64,000 bases of DNA from Acidocella aminolytica 101 = DSM 11237 (GTDB lineage: Bacteria > Pseudomonadota > Alphaproteobacteria > Acetobacterales > Acetobacteraceae), in the NCBI RefSeq assembly GCF_900129125.1, contig NZ_FQVJ01000010.1, positions 47,941 through 111,940 of the forward strand, given 5' to 3'. The position numbers and the translations under genes are program-made. A model generated the notes under the pieces. That model did no database searches, was not told the origin of the DNA, and was given only the letters and a program-made list of their open reading frames with translations. This document shows, piece after piece, positions 10,485 to 18,429 of this stretch; position 1 is the stretch's first letter, and each line of letters starts with the position of its first letter.

Positions 10485-12479
10485 ATGGCATTGCATGTGA
10501 TTACAGGAAACCGGCTGGCGGATGGTATTTCCGTCTGGTTCGCCGGGGAGGCCGGGTGGGCTGAACATGTGGATCAGGCCCGCGCCTATGACGAGGTCGG
10601 GCTGGAGGCTGCTTTGGACCAGGCCAAGCCCGCGGACGCGGAGCTGCATGTGGTTGATATTCGCGCTGTGGATGTGACGCAGGAGGATGGCAAGCTGTTC
10701 CCTGTCGCGCATCGTGAGCAGATCCGCGCGCGGGGGCCGTCTGTCCGTGCGGATTTACCGGCCGGTGTGTGGCATGATGGTGCCAAGGCGCTGCCGCCGC
10801 TGCCCTCTGAGAGCTCAACCTCGCCTTTCGCAGGGATTTACCGTTACGATGATTATGATCGGGACTTTTTGCGCCAGCGCGCCAAGGAGTTCGGCGCCCA
10901 GGTGGCGCGGCGCCAGGCAGGGGAATTATCCGAGGAAGAATTCAAGCCGCTGCGGCTGATGAATGGTGTGTATCTGCAGCTTCATGCCTACATGCTGCGT
11001 ATTGCAATTCCCTATGGAGTGCTGAGCGCCACCCAGCTTCGCCAGTTGGCTTATGTGGCCCGGCATTATGACCGTGGGTATGGACATTTCACCACCCGCC
11101 AGAACATCCAGTTTAACTGGCTGCGGCTCGAGGATGTGCCTGACGCGCTGGCAGCTTTGGCCGAGGCGGATATTCATGGCATCCAGACCAGCGGAAACTG
11201 CATCCGCAACACCACCACAGATGAATTTGCCGGGGCCGCCGCCGATGAAATTATCGACCCGCGTCTTTATGCAGAGATCATTCGCCAATGGTCCACGGAC
11301 CACCCGGAGTTTACCTATCTGCCGCGCAAGTTCAAGATTGCCATTGTCGGCGCCGAGCATGACCGTGCGGCGGTACGGGTTCATGACATTGGGCTTGAAG
11401 CCTACAAGAATGACAAGGGTGAGCCAGTGTTCCGCGTGTTTGCGGGCGGCGGGCTGGGGCGCTCGCCGTATGTGGCGGTGAAGCTGCGTGAGGAGGTGAA
11501 GCTGGCGGAATTGCTGCGTTATTGTGAGGCGATTCTGCGTGTTTATAACGCGCTTGGCCGCCGCGATAATATTTACAAGGCGCGTATCAAGATTCTGATC
11601 CGCGAGATGAAGCCTGAAGCTTTCATCAAGATGGTTGAAGATGAGTACGCCGCGCTGCCCGCTGATTATTGCGTGCTGACGGATGAGATTGTGCAGGCCG
11701 TGGCCGCGCGCTTCCCGGCACCGGAATTCCCGCGTCAGGACACGGGTATTTTGAAAGCGGAGGTGCTGGATGACCGCGCGCTGGCCCGCTGGGTGAAGCA
11801 GAACACGCATCCGCACAAGGCGCTGGGCTATGTGTCGGCGGTGATTTCGCTGAAGCCTGTTGGCGGGATTCCCGGCGACGCCAGTGCCGAGGAAATGGAG
11901 ATTATCGCGGATCTGGCCGACAAATATTCCAACGGCGAGATCCGTGTGTCGCATGTGCAAAATCTGGTTCTGCCGCATGTGGCCAAGGATGATGTGCCCG
12001 CTCTGTTCAGGGCGCTGGTGAAGGCCGGGCTCGCTTCCGATAATTTGGGACTGGTGACGGATATTATCGCGTGCCCGGGCATGGATTATTGCGCGTTGGC
12101 CACAGCGCGTTCCATTCCGGTGGCGCAGCGCATCGCCGAGCGGCTGGCGCCGCGTCAGCATGAGATCGGCACGTTGTATGTGAATATTTCCGGCTGCATC
12201 AATGCGTGCGGGCATCACCATGTTGGCCATATCGGGCTGCTGGGCGTCGATAAGAACGGCGAGGAAGTGTATCAGATCACGCTGGGTGGGGCTGCGGATG
12301 AGAAGGCGGCAATCGGCAAGATTATAGGCCCGGCCGTGCCGACCGCGAAGGTGCCGGACGCGATTGACGCGCTGGTGAATGCATATCTGAATGTCCGTGA
12401 AACGGGCGAACGCTTTATCGACACTTACCGGCGCCTAGGCGCCGCACCCTTCAAGGAAGCGATCTATGCCACTCATTGA
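10485..12479 (+). CDS. cysI: DUF2849-sulfite/nitrite reductase hemoprotein fusion
   Basis: Siroheme and [4Fe-4S] reductase that reduces sulfite to sulfide in assimilation. Residues ~1-95 match DUF2849 (HVITGNRLADGISVWF, DGKLFPVAHREQIRARGP), which in many alphaproteobacteria is a separate small gene in front of cysI. A ~25-residue Pro/Ser linker leads into the reductase, which begins IYRYDDYDRDF. Cluster ligands Cys530 and Cys536 (CPGMDYC) and Cys571 and Cys575 (CINAC) are present, as are the siroheme-binding GHFTTRQNIQFNW and NCIRN. ATG chosen because GAGAGAG precedes it; a GTG 24 bases earlier is possible. Overlaps the DUF934 gene by 14 bases. Confidence 0.9.
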   Translation: MALHVITGNRLADGISVWFAGEAGWAEHVDQARAYDEVGLEAALDQAKPADAELHVVDIRAVDVTQEDGKLFPVAHREQIRARGPSVRADLPAGVWHDGAKALPPLPSESSTSPFAGIYRYDDYDRDFLRQRAKEFGAQVARRQAGELSEEEFKPLRLMNGVYLQLHAYMLRIAIPYGVLSATQLRQLAYVARHYDRGYGHFTTRQNIQFNWLRLEDVPDALAALAEADIHGIQTSGNCIRNTTTDEFAGAAADEIIDPRLYAEIIRQWSTDHPEFTYLPRKFKIAIVGAEHDRAAVRVHDIGLEAYKNDKGEPVFRVFAGGGLGRSPYVAVKLREEVKLAELLRYCEAILRVYNALGRRDNIYKARIKILIREMKPEAFIKMVEDEYAALPADYCVLTDEIVQAVAARFPAPEFPRQDTGILKAEVLDDRALARWVKQNTHPHKALGYVSAVISLKPVGGIPGDASAEEMEIIADLADKYSNGEIRVSHVQNLVLPHVAKDDVPALFRALVKAGLASDNLGLVTDIIACPGMDYCALATARSIPVAQRIAERLAPRQHEIGTLYVNISGCINACGHHHVGHIGLLGVDKNGEEVYQITLGGAADEKAAIGKIIGPAVPTAKVPDAIDALVNAYLNVRETGERFIDTYRRLGAAPFKEAIYATH

Positions 12480-12846
12480 TGCCAAGGGCGAAGCGATTGT
12501 CGATGCTGCCGCGCCGGATGAGCTACTATCGCCCGACGCCGACCTGACAGCCCTGCTGCCGCGTTTGGGGGAATTGGCTGTGATTGCGGTGGAGTTTCCG
12601 AAATTTCGTGATGGGCGCGGCTTTACCCTGGCGCGCGGCCTACGCCAGCGCGGCTATCAAGGGGATTTGCGCGCCGTGGGGCATTTTCTGCCGGACCAGT
12701 TTGGCGCGCTGATTGCCTGCGGATTTACAAGCTTCGACACCCCGCCCGAACACAGTCCGGCACAATTTGCTGCCGCCTTGGCCAAGCACCGCCAGCCGGG
12801 GCAGTTGCTGCGGCGGTCTCTGGGGCGGGCGTTGGAAACGGCGTAA
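12466..12846 (+). CDS. DUF934 protein, sulfite reduction accessory
   Basis: Small cytoplasmic protein of a family nearly always found beside alphaproteobacterial cysI and cysH; its exact role is not established, but an assimilatory sulfite/phosphoadenylyl-sulfate function is usually inferred. Family features seen: IAVEFPKFRDGRGFTLARGLRQRGYQGDLRAVG and LIACGFTSFDTP. 126 residues. Its ATG lies inside the end of the reductase gene, so the two are one operon. cysH, often next, does not follow here. Confidence 0.85.
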   Translation: MPLIDAKGEAIVDAAAPDELLSPDADLTALLPRLGELAVIAVEFPKFRDGRGFTLARGLRQRGYQGDLRAVGHFLPDQFGALIACGFTSFDTPPEHSPAQFAAALAKHRQPGQLLRRSLGRALETA

Positions 12847-12874
12847 GCGCAACAGGCTTTCGGATTTGTTGAGA

Positions 12875-12908
12875 AAAGGCGGAGAGTTGGTCTTCGCCCT
12901 TTCTTTTT
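12875..12908 (+). terminator. Intrinsic terminator after the cysI-DUF934 operon
   Basis: AAAGGCGGAGA pairs with TCTTCGCCCTTT (one bulged C, one G-T pair) around a GTTGG loop, followed by CTTTTT. It separates the sulfur operon from the AT-rich region in front of the Hint gene. Confidence 0.65.
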
Positions 12909-13077
12909 GGATAAAATGTCGTCGATATTATTTATAAATCAGTCAATAAATGGATAAATATAAAAAATAGATCCAAAATTAAGTCACTTTTCTGTTATTT
13001 TGTTGCTTTTTGTTTTTGAATCGTCCAGGCATGCCCTAAGCCACTCTCGATCTATTTGGTTTTTCACTGGAGGGTGC
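12909..13077. other. AT-rich intergenic region, promoter region of the Hint gene
   Basis: Strongly AT-rich spacer (TTATTTATAAATC, ATAAATATAAAAAATAG) between a terminator and the GGAGGG ribosome site of the Hint-domain gene. It probably holds that gene's promoter. No further gene, repeat or tRNA is visible. Confidence 0.4.
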
Positions 13078-14439
13078 ATGGTCGACTGGACTTGGACGGG
13101 CGCTGGGTCGAATACCGATTGGGAGACCCCAGGGAATTGGGTAAACAACGCGACTTATGACGTCGGCAACTATCCTGGGATGAAATACGCGACCGCTGTA
13201 ACGATCAATAGTGGCGCGATTATTTCTTTTTCGAGTGAATCGATTGCAAATATCGCAACGATTCTTCTAGACGGCGATGTTTCAATATCTGGAACAGGCA
13301 AGCTTGCTCCCCAACATTTTGTTGTTGATACCGGCAGCGCAATCACACTTGGTGCCGATGTAAATTTTGTCGCGAGTAATGGTCTGTCGCTGAGCGGTAC
13401 TGGTCTAGCGATTATTTCAGGCGGGACGTTAAGTGAGTCAGGACAGCCGCTGTCTTTGTCTGCTTCACAAACGTTGGAATTAAGCGGTGACGCGCAGGCG
13501 ACGTTTGCAAATGGTGCAGGTACTGGCACGATTGTGTTGAGCGGAGCAGATTTAGCGTTCAATTCCGGTGGATCCACAGCAACAATTGATTTTGCTGATG
13601 TCGCGTCCGGCGGAACGGCTAATATCCTGAGCGTTCCAACTTACGCCTCCGATTTGACGATCACAAATCTTGGCTATGGCGACCAGATATATGCCGTGGG
13701 CGATATACTAGAGCTTCAGGCCAATGGCGGTGACACATATAGCCTGATTGATACGCATGGTGGTTCCTATACGTCCACCGTTGCGAGCAGCGTGGTCCTG
13801 GCCTCGGGTGCGAATGTCAATGATTTTGCCATGCAGGGCGGGTATTTTGTTTATACAGGCTCTGCCCCTTGCTTCTATGCGGGCACCATGATTGCCACGC
13901 CGTCTGGTGAAGTGGCGGTTGAAGAGATTAAAGCTGGGGATATGGTATTAACGCAGGCGGGCATGGCCTTGGCAGTGCGCTGGGTTGGGCAATCGACGGT
14001 TTCCACACGCTTTGCCGACTCGCTGCGGGCTTTGCCGGTTCGTATCAAGGCGGGGGCGTTGGCGGACGGTGTGCCGGTCCGCGACTTGTTGGTTTCCCCT
14101 GACCATGCTTTGTGGATCGACGGGCTTCTGGTTCAGGCGGGGGCGTTGGTGAATAACGTCAATATCATCCGTGAAGCGGATGTGCCGGAGATATTCTCTT
14201 ATTATCATCTGGAGCTTGCCAGCCATGAAGTGCTGCTGGCCGATGGCGCGCCAGCCGAGAGCTTTGTTGATAATGTGGACCGGATGAGCTTCTCCAATTG
14301 GACCGGGCGTGAAGAGCCGCCGGCCTGGATTCCTGAAATGGCCTGCCCGCGTGCCAAATCCGCCCGGCAGATACCGCCTGCCTTGCGCGCGCGTTTGGAC
14401 AAGCGAGCCGGGCTATTGATTGAACAAGCCGCCGCCTGA
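13078..14439 (+). CDS. Hint-domain protein with beta-helix-like N-terminal region
   Basis: Probably an exported or surface protein. Residues ~1-255 are Gly/Ser/Thr/Ala-rich and low in charge, starting with a WTWTGAGS...W..P.NW pattern, and have repetitive LSGTG- or LSGAD-like turns suggesting a beta-solenoid. From Cys265 comes a Hint_2 domain, CFYAGTMIATPSGEVAVEEI, continuing with MVLTQAG...VRWVGQ, LVSPDHALWIDG, and a C-terminal HLELASHEVLLADG. Hint domains self-process at the Cys. Many Acetobacteraceae have several such proteins of unknown role. The ATG has GGAGGG upstream. The N-terminal DNA is much more AT-rich than the Hint part. Confidence 0.8.
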   Translation: MVDWTWTGAGSNTDWETPGNWVNNATYDVGNYPGMKYATAVTINSGAIISFSSESIANIATILLDGDVSISGTGKLAPQHFVVDTGSAITLGADVNFVASNGLSLSGTGLAIISGGTLSESGQPLSLSASQTLELSGDAQATFANGAGTGTIVLSGADLAFNSGGSTATIDFADVASGGTANILSVPTYASDLTITNLGYGDQIYAVGDILELQANGGDTYSLIDTHGGSYTSTVASSVVLASGANVNDFAMQGGYFVYTGSAPCFYAGTMIATPSGEVAVEEIKAGDMVLTQAGMALAVRWVGQSTVSTRFADSLRALPVRIKAGALADGVPVRDLLVSPDHALWIDGLLVQAGALVNNVNIIREADVPEIFSYYHLELASHEVLLADGAPAESFVDNVDRMSFSNWTGREEPPAWIPEMACPRAKSARQIPPALRARLDKRAGLLIEQAAA

Positions 14440-14472
14440 GCAGCTTTTACAAGTTGACGTAAATAATCTGGA

Positions 14473-14496
14473 GGGGCGTGCTGAAAAGCGCGCCCC
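14473..14496 (+). terminator. Hairpin terminator after the Hint gene
   Basis: GGGGCGTGC pairs with GCGCGCCCC (one T-G pair) around TGAAAA, followed by TTATGCTT. The T-tract is weak, but the position 34 bases after the stop fits a terminator. Confidence 0.5.
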
Positions 14497-14602
14497 TTAT
14501 GCTTGTGAGAGCCCGATGCGCGCCTAATTTAGAGGTAGCTGTGTGCCCTTGCGCGAAAGTCGCATCGGCGCGACAAATTAGAAAAAACGCTTGGAGATCA
14601 AC

Positions 14603-15517
14603 ATGCCGGTCAGCTCTGTTCTCGATACTATAGGCAAGACGCCGCATATCCGCCTCTCCCGCCTGTTTCCCGAGGCGAATGTCTGGGTAAAGTCTGAGCG
14701 CACTAATCCGGGCGGCTCGATCAAGGACCGGATCGCATTAGCAATGATCGAGGCGGCGGAGCGTGCGGGGGAGTTGAAGCCCGGTGGACTGATTATCGAG
14801 CCGACCTCCGGCAATACCGGCGTGGGGCTGGCTTTGGTGGCGGCGGTGAAGGGCTATAAGCTGATTTTGGTGATGCCGGAGAGTATGTCCATCGAGCGGC
14901 GGCGGTTGATGCAGGCTTATGGTGCCAGCTTTGATCTGACGCCGAAGGAAAAGGGAATGAAGGGCGCCATTGCCCGCGCGATGGAGCTGAAAGCGCAGAT
15001 CCCGGATGCGTTTATTCCCCAGCAATTTGAAAACCCGGCCAATGTCGAGGTGCATAGCCGTACCACGGCGCAGGAGATTCTGGCGGATTTCCCGGAGGGG
15101 CTGGATGTGATCATCTCCGGTGTGGGGACGGGCGGGCACCTGACCGGCTGTGCCGAGGCGTTGAAGAAACATTGGCCGGATTTGAAAGTGTTTGCCGTTG
15201 AGCCCGCAGCCTCGCCGGTGCTGTCCGGTGGGACGCCGGGGCCGCACCCGATCCAGGGGATTGGGGCTGGGTTTGTGCCGGGTAACTTCCACCCCGCGGC
15301 GATAGACGGGGTGATCACTGTGGAGGCCGAGGAAGCCAAGAGCTTCGCCCGACAATCCGCCATAACAGAGGGATTGCTGGTAGGGATTTCCTCCGGTGCC
15401 ACGCTGGCGGCCATCGCCAAGAAGCTGCCGGACCTGCCCGAAGGCAGCAGAGTGCTGGGCTTTAATTACGATACAGGTGAGCGTTACCTCTCGGTGCCGG
15501 AGTTCCTCCCGGGTTGA
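14603..15517 (+). CDS. cysK: Cysteine synthase A (O-acetylserine sulfhydrylase)
   Basis: PLP enzyme that makes cysteine from O-acetylserine and sulfide, using the products of CysE and CysI encoded nearby. PLP lysine lies in [11 protein letters not shown]; substrate loop EPTSGNTG; phosphate loop [11 protein letters not shown]-terminal [13 protein letters not shown] giving [11 protein letters not shown] is preferred over the in-frame TTG four codons earlier because GGAG precedes it. 304 residues, normal length. The ~100-base leader contains long complementary arms (CTAATTT and AAATTAG). Confidence 0.94.
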   Translation: MPVSSVLDTIGKTPHIRLSRLFPEANVWVKSERTNPGGSIKDRIALAMIEAAERAGELKPGGLIIEPTSGNTGVGLALVAAVKGYKLILVMPESMSIERRRLMQAYGASFDLTPKEKGMKGAIARAMELKAQIPDAFIPQQFENPANVEVHSRTTAQEILADFPEGLDVIISGVGTGGHLTGCAEALKKHWPDLKVFAVEPAASPVLSGGTPGPHPIQGIGAGFVPGNFHPAAIDGVITVEAEEAKSFARQSAITEGLLVGISSGATLAAIAKKLPDLPEGSRVLGFNYDTGERYLSVPEFLPG

Positions 15518-15563
15518 CCTTCATCAAGGCGGTGAGGGGGGCGGTGTGTCATGGCTCTGGGCC

Positions 15564-16928
15564 ATGACCGACGCTGATCTTATTGCCCGTTATGACGGCC
15601 GTGTGCCGCGCTATACTAGCTATCCCACAGCCCCTCATTTCCACGATGGAATCGGCGTGGGCGAGTATGCGCATTGGCTTGTAGCCCTGCCGCCGGATGC
15701 GGCGATCTCGCTTTATCTGCATGTGCCGTTCTGTGATCGACTTTGCCTTTATTGCGGCTGCCATACCACCGTGGTGCATCATGACCGGCCCAAGCGGAAC
15801 TACGCGCAGGCGCTGGCGCGCGAGATTGGGCTGGTGGCGGATAGGCTGGGGCGCCGGGCGCGGGTTTCGCAGATCCATTGGGGCGGTGGCACGCCGACCT
15901 CCTTGCCGGATGACTGCCTGGACGCACTGATGGAGCTGATCCGGGTGCGGTTTGACGTGGCGCCGGATGCCGAGATTGCCATTGAGATCGACCCGGCCTC
16001 GCTGCCGCCAGGAAAGTTGGAGGCGCTGGCGCAAATGGGGGTGACGCGCGCCAGCCTGGGCGTGCAGGATTTTGATGAGACGGTGCAAAAGGCCATTGGC
16101 CGAATGCAAAGCTTTGATGAAACACGGGACGCGGCTGAAGGACTGCGCCGGTTGGGGGTAGCCTCGGTCAATCTCGATCTGATTTACGGCCTGCCGCACC
16201 AGACCGAAGAGTCCGTGACACGAACCGCCCGGCTCGCGCTGGAGCTGGCGCCCGACCGAGCCGCAGTTTTTGGCTATGCCCATGTGCCCTGGATGAAAAA
16301 GCACCAGAAATTGATGCCTGAGGCGGCTTTGCCGATGGGCTTGGCGCGGCTGCGGCAGGAGGCGACGATTCGCGGGGTTTTGGCCGAGGAAGGTGGCATG
16401 GTTCCTGTTGGGCTAGACCATTACGCACACCCTGCGGATGCAATGGCCAATGCAGCCCACACGGGGGCGTTGCAGCGTGGTTTTCAAGGCTACACAACGG
16501 ATGCCGCCTCTGTGCTGATAGGGCTTGGCGCAAGTGCCATTGGTGCGCTACCGGAAGGCTATGTGCAGAATCTGCCCAGCATTCCGGCCTATGAAGCCAG
16601 CCTCGCGCAAGGCAGGCTGCCGGTTGCGCGGGGCGTGGCGCTTAGCCATGAAGATAGGCTGCGGCGTGCCGTGATTGAGCGGATTATGTGTGACCTCGCG
16701 GTGGATCTGCCCGCCATGGCGCAAACTTTTGGCGCGCAGGCAGCCCCCTTGCTGGCGGCGGCCGCGCCGCTTTCAGGCTTTGAAAGTGACGGGCTGGTGG
16801 AATGGAACGGGGCACGTTTGCGCGTGACAGAGCGCGGGCGGCCTTTTGTGCGCAATGTCGCCGCCTTGTTTGATGCGTATCTGCGCGGCAGGGAGAGCAG
16901 CCAGCCACGCCATGCACGCGCCGTCTGA
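15564..16928 (+). CDS. hemN: Oxygen-independent coproporphyrinogen III oxidase
   Basis: Radical-SAM enzyme that decarboxylates coproporphyrinogen III to protoporphyrinogen IX without oxygen. The CxxxCxxC motif is Cys57, Cys61 and Cys64 (CDRLCLYCGC); ARYDGRVPRYTSYPTAPHF is the family N-terminus, with GGGTPT and a C-terminal HemN domain. Start: ATG at MTDADL fits the family, but an in-frame GTG 18 bases earlier has a better GAGGGGGG site. The stop lies 17 bases inside the next gene, which suggests coupling. hemF, the aerobic counterpart, is also in the window. Confidence 0.93.
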   Translation: MTDADLIARYDGRVPRYTSYPTAPHFHDGIGVGEYAHWLVALPPDAAISLYLHVPFCDRLCLYCGCHTTVVHHDRPKRNYAQALAREIGLVADRLGRRARVSQIHWGGGTPTSLPDDCLDALMELIRVRFDVAPDAEIAIEIDPASLPPGKLEALAQMGVTRASLGVQDFDETVQKAIGRMQSFDETRDAAEGLRRLGVASVNLDLIYGLPHQTEESVTRTARLALELAPDRAAVFGYAHVPWMKKHQKLMPEAALPMGLARLRQEATIRGVLAEEGGMVPVGLDHYAHPADAMANAAHTGALQRGFQGYTTDAASVLIGLGASAIGALPEGYVQNLPSIPAYEASLAQGRLPVARGVALSHEDRLRRAVIERIMCDLAVDLPAMAQTFGAQAAPLLAAAAPLSGFESDGLVEWNGARLRVTERGRPFVRNVAALFDAYLRGRESSQPRHARAV

Positions 16929-17424
16929 CGTACAGCCGCAAGTTTTTTCCACGCTGATCGCCGCGTTGCGGGATGAAGCGGGGCAGCTTTTGGGCATTCG
17001 GCCAATTCCGGCCAATACCGGGGTGAAGCTGCTCGGCCTGCTCTACCGGGCGGAGGCGCTTTCAGCCCAGCGTTACCAGCTTTTATTGCTCCGCCTTGAG
17101 GGCGCGCCCAATGAGGCGCTGCAGGATACATTCACCCGCCGTGAGGCCATGGAGCGCCGGCATCTGGCGCAGCTTGCCCAGCGTATTGCCGCGCTGGGCG
17201 GCGAACCGCCTGTTCTGCTGGCGCATTCTTTGGGGGAGGTGGCGGAGACTTTGCCGGTGGTGGTGAGCAGCTTACTGGCCAAGCGCGGCATGGTGAAGCT
17301 CTACCGCGCGGCGATCCGGTTTCTGGCCCAGCGCGACCGCGACAGCGCGGCGCTTCTGCGTTTGATCCTGAAGGAGGAAGAAGCGCACATAGCCGCCATG
17401 CGGGCCTTGGTGGTGCCGCGCTGA
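16912..17424 (+). CDS. Ferritin-like (bacterioferritin-type) four-helix protein
   Basis: 170-residue helical protein resembling bacterioferritin-type diiron carboxylate proteins: EALSAQRYQLLLLRLEG, then REAMERRHLAQLAQRIAALGGEPP (an E..RRH arrangement followed by the LGG-P signature), and LILKEEEAHIAAMRAL near the end. These are the spacings expected for iron ligands on helices A, B and D, although not every ligand can be assigned by eye. The ATG is inside the end of hemN with GGGAGAG upstream, so the pair is translationally coupled. Iron handling linked to heme synthesis is inferred. Confidence 0.6.
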   Translation: MHAPSDVQPQVFSTLIAALRDEAGQLLGIRPIPANTGVKLLGLLYRAEALSAQRYQLLLLRLEGAPNEALQDTFTRREAMERRHLAQLAQRIAALGGEPPVLLAHSLGEVAETLPVVVSSLLAKRGMVKLYRAAIRFLAQRDRDSAALLRLILKEEEAHIAAMRALVVPR

Positions 17425-17441
17425 GCGGTGTGTTTTGAAAG

Positions 17442-17473
17442 AAAAAACCCTGCCATGGATTGCCATGACAGGG
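17442..17473 (-). terminator. Intrinsic terminator for the CBS-BON gene
   Basis: On the minus strand CCCTGTCATGG pairs with CCATGGCAGGG (one mismatch) around CAAT, followed by TTTTTTC. It lies ~95 bases past the CBS-BON stop and just after the ferritin-like gene on the other strand. Confidence 0.65.
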
Positions 17474-17566
17474 CCAAGTTTGGGGAGTGTATCCGCTTTG
17501 GGATGAACAATTTATGCCTCTCCCTGGCGGCAAATTCCTTGATTCAAATCAAGCAACGACAAAAAG

Positions 17567-18268
17567 TCATTCCATTTCTGTTTCGAATGACATGGCGTGG
17601 CTGGTGATCTCCAGACAGTTCTCCACCGCTGTCACGCCGCGAGTGTTGCGGACTAGAATGCCCAAGGCGCGCGCCTCATGTGCAGAGCCAACCTTGCCTT
17701 CGATTTTCACATGCCCTTGCTGCACATACAGCCGCATGCCGGTGCGCGGCACCCAGGGCTCATCAGCCATGGCGGTTTCGATCGCGGTGAGAATGTCAGT
17801 GTCACTGGCTTCTTCGCAGGATTCATCCAGCCGGGCGGCCAGGGCGCGCAGAATGTCGAACCGGCTGAGCATACCCACCAAGCTGTCATCGCGTATCACG
17901 GGCAGGCGCTTGATCTGCTTGTGGCGCATCAGCTCAGCGGCTTTGGCCAGCGGCATGTCGGGGCGCACGAAGGTGGGGTTGCGGGTCATCACGTCGCCCA
18001 CTTGGCGGCCGTGCGTGTGGGCATATTCAGCAGCCAGCGTTTCGGCGCGCATGATCCCGCGCATCCAGCCGCCATGGCGTCCACATGTGCCGAGTTCCGG
18101 GCGGTGCAGCAGGTCGCCCTCTGTCAGAATACCGATAAGCTTGCCGTCTGCATCCAGCACCGGCAGGCCGCTGACATGGTGACGCACCATCCAGCCGGCA
18201 GCTTCAGCCAAGCTGGTTTCCGGCTGCACGGCGACCACTTCGGTGGTCATGACATCGGCAACGATCAT
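17567..18268 (-). CDS. CBS-domain pair with C-terminal BON domain
   Basis: Cytoplasmic regulatory protein. Two CBS domains (residues ~1-60 and ~90-150; VADVMTTEVVAVQPETSLAEAA and VGDVMTRNPTFVRPDMPLAKAA) form a Bateman module that binds adenine nucleotides in characterised relatives. A BON domain occupies ~160-225 (VPRTGMRLYVQQGHVKIEGKV, ARALGILVRNTRGVTAVENCL). 233 residues. Such CBS-BON proteins are common in proteobacteria; their targets are mostly unknown. Single-gene unit with its own terminator. Confidence 0.85.
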   Translation of the reverse strand: MIVADVMTTEVVAVQPETSLAEAAGWMVRHHVSGLPVLDADGKLIGILTEGDLLHRPELGTCGRHGGWMRGIMRAETLAAEYAHTHGRQVGDVMTRNPTFVRPDMPLAKAAELMRHKQIKRLPVIRDDSLVGMLSRFDILRALAARLDESCEEASDTDILTAIETAMADEPWVPRTGMRLYVQQGHVKIEGKVGSAHEARALGILVRNTRGVTAVENCLEITSHAMSFETEME

Positions 18269-18371
18269 AATATCCTCTGATATGTAACGTAATCGCTACA
18301 ATACCCTCATGACCGCCCTGGACACCTGGATTCATGTCAAGGCAGCCCCGCGTTCAGACCAGATTGCCCGG

Positions 18372-18413
18372 AACTGGCGTGAAGGCGCATGGTAGCGCGC
18401 CTTCACGCCAGTT
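18372..18413. other. 17-bp perfect inverted repeat
   Basis: Arms AACTGGCGTGAAGGCGC and its exact complement flank an 8-base loop (ATGGTAGC). It lies between the end of the sigma-54 activator gene and the start of the CBS-BON gene, both on the minus strand. No T-tract follows on either strand. It may act as a terminator or transcript-stabilising hairpin for the activator gene. Confidence 0.6.
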
Positions 18414-18429
18414 TGGAGTCGCGCGCTGC

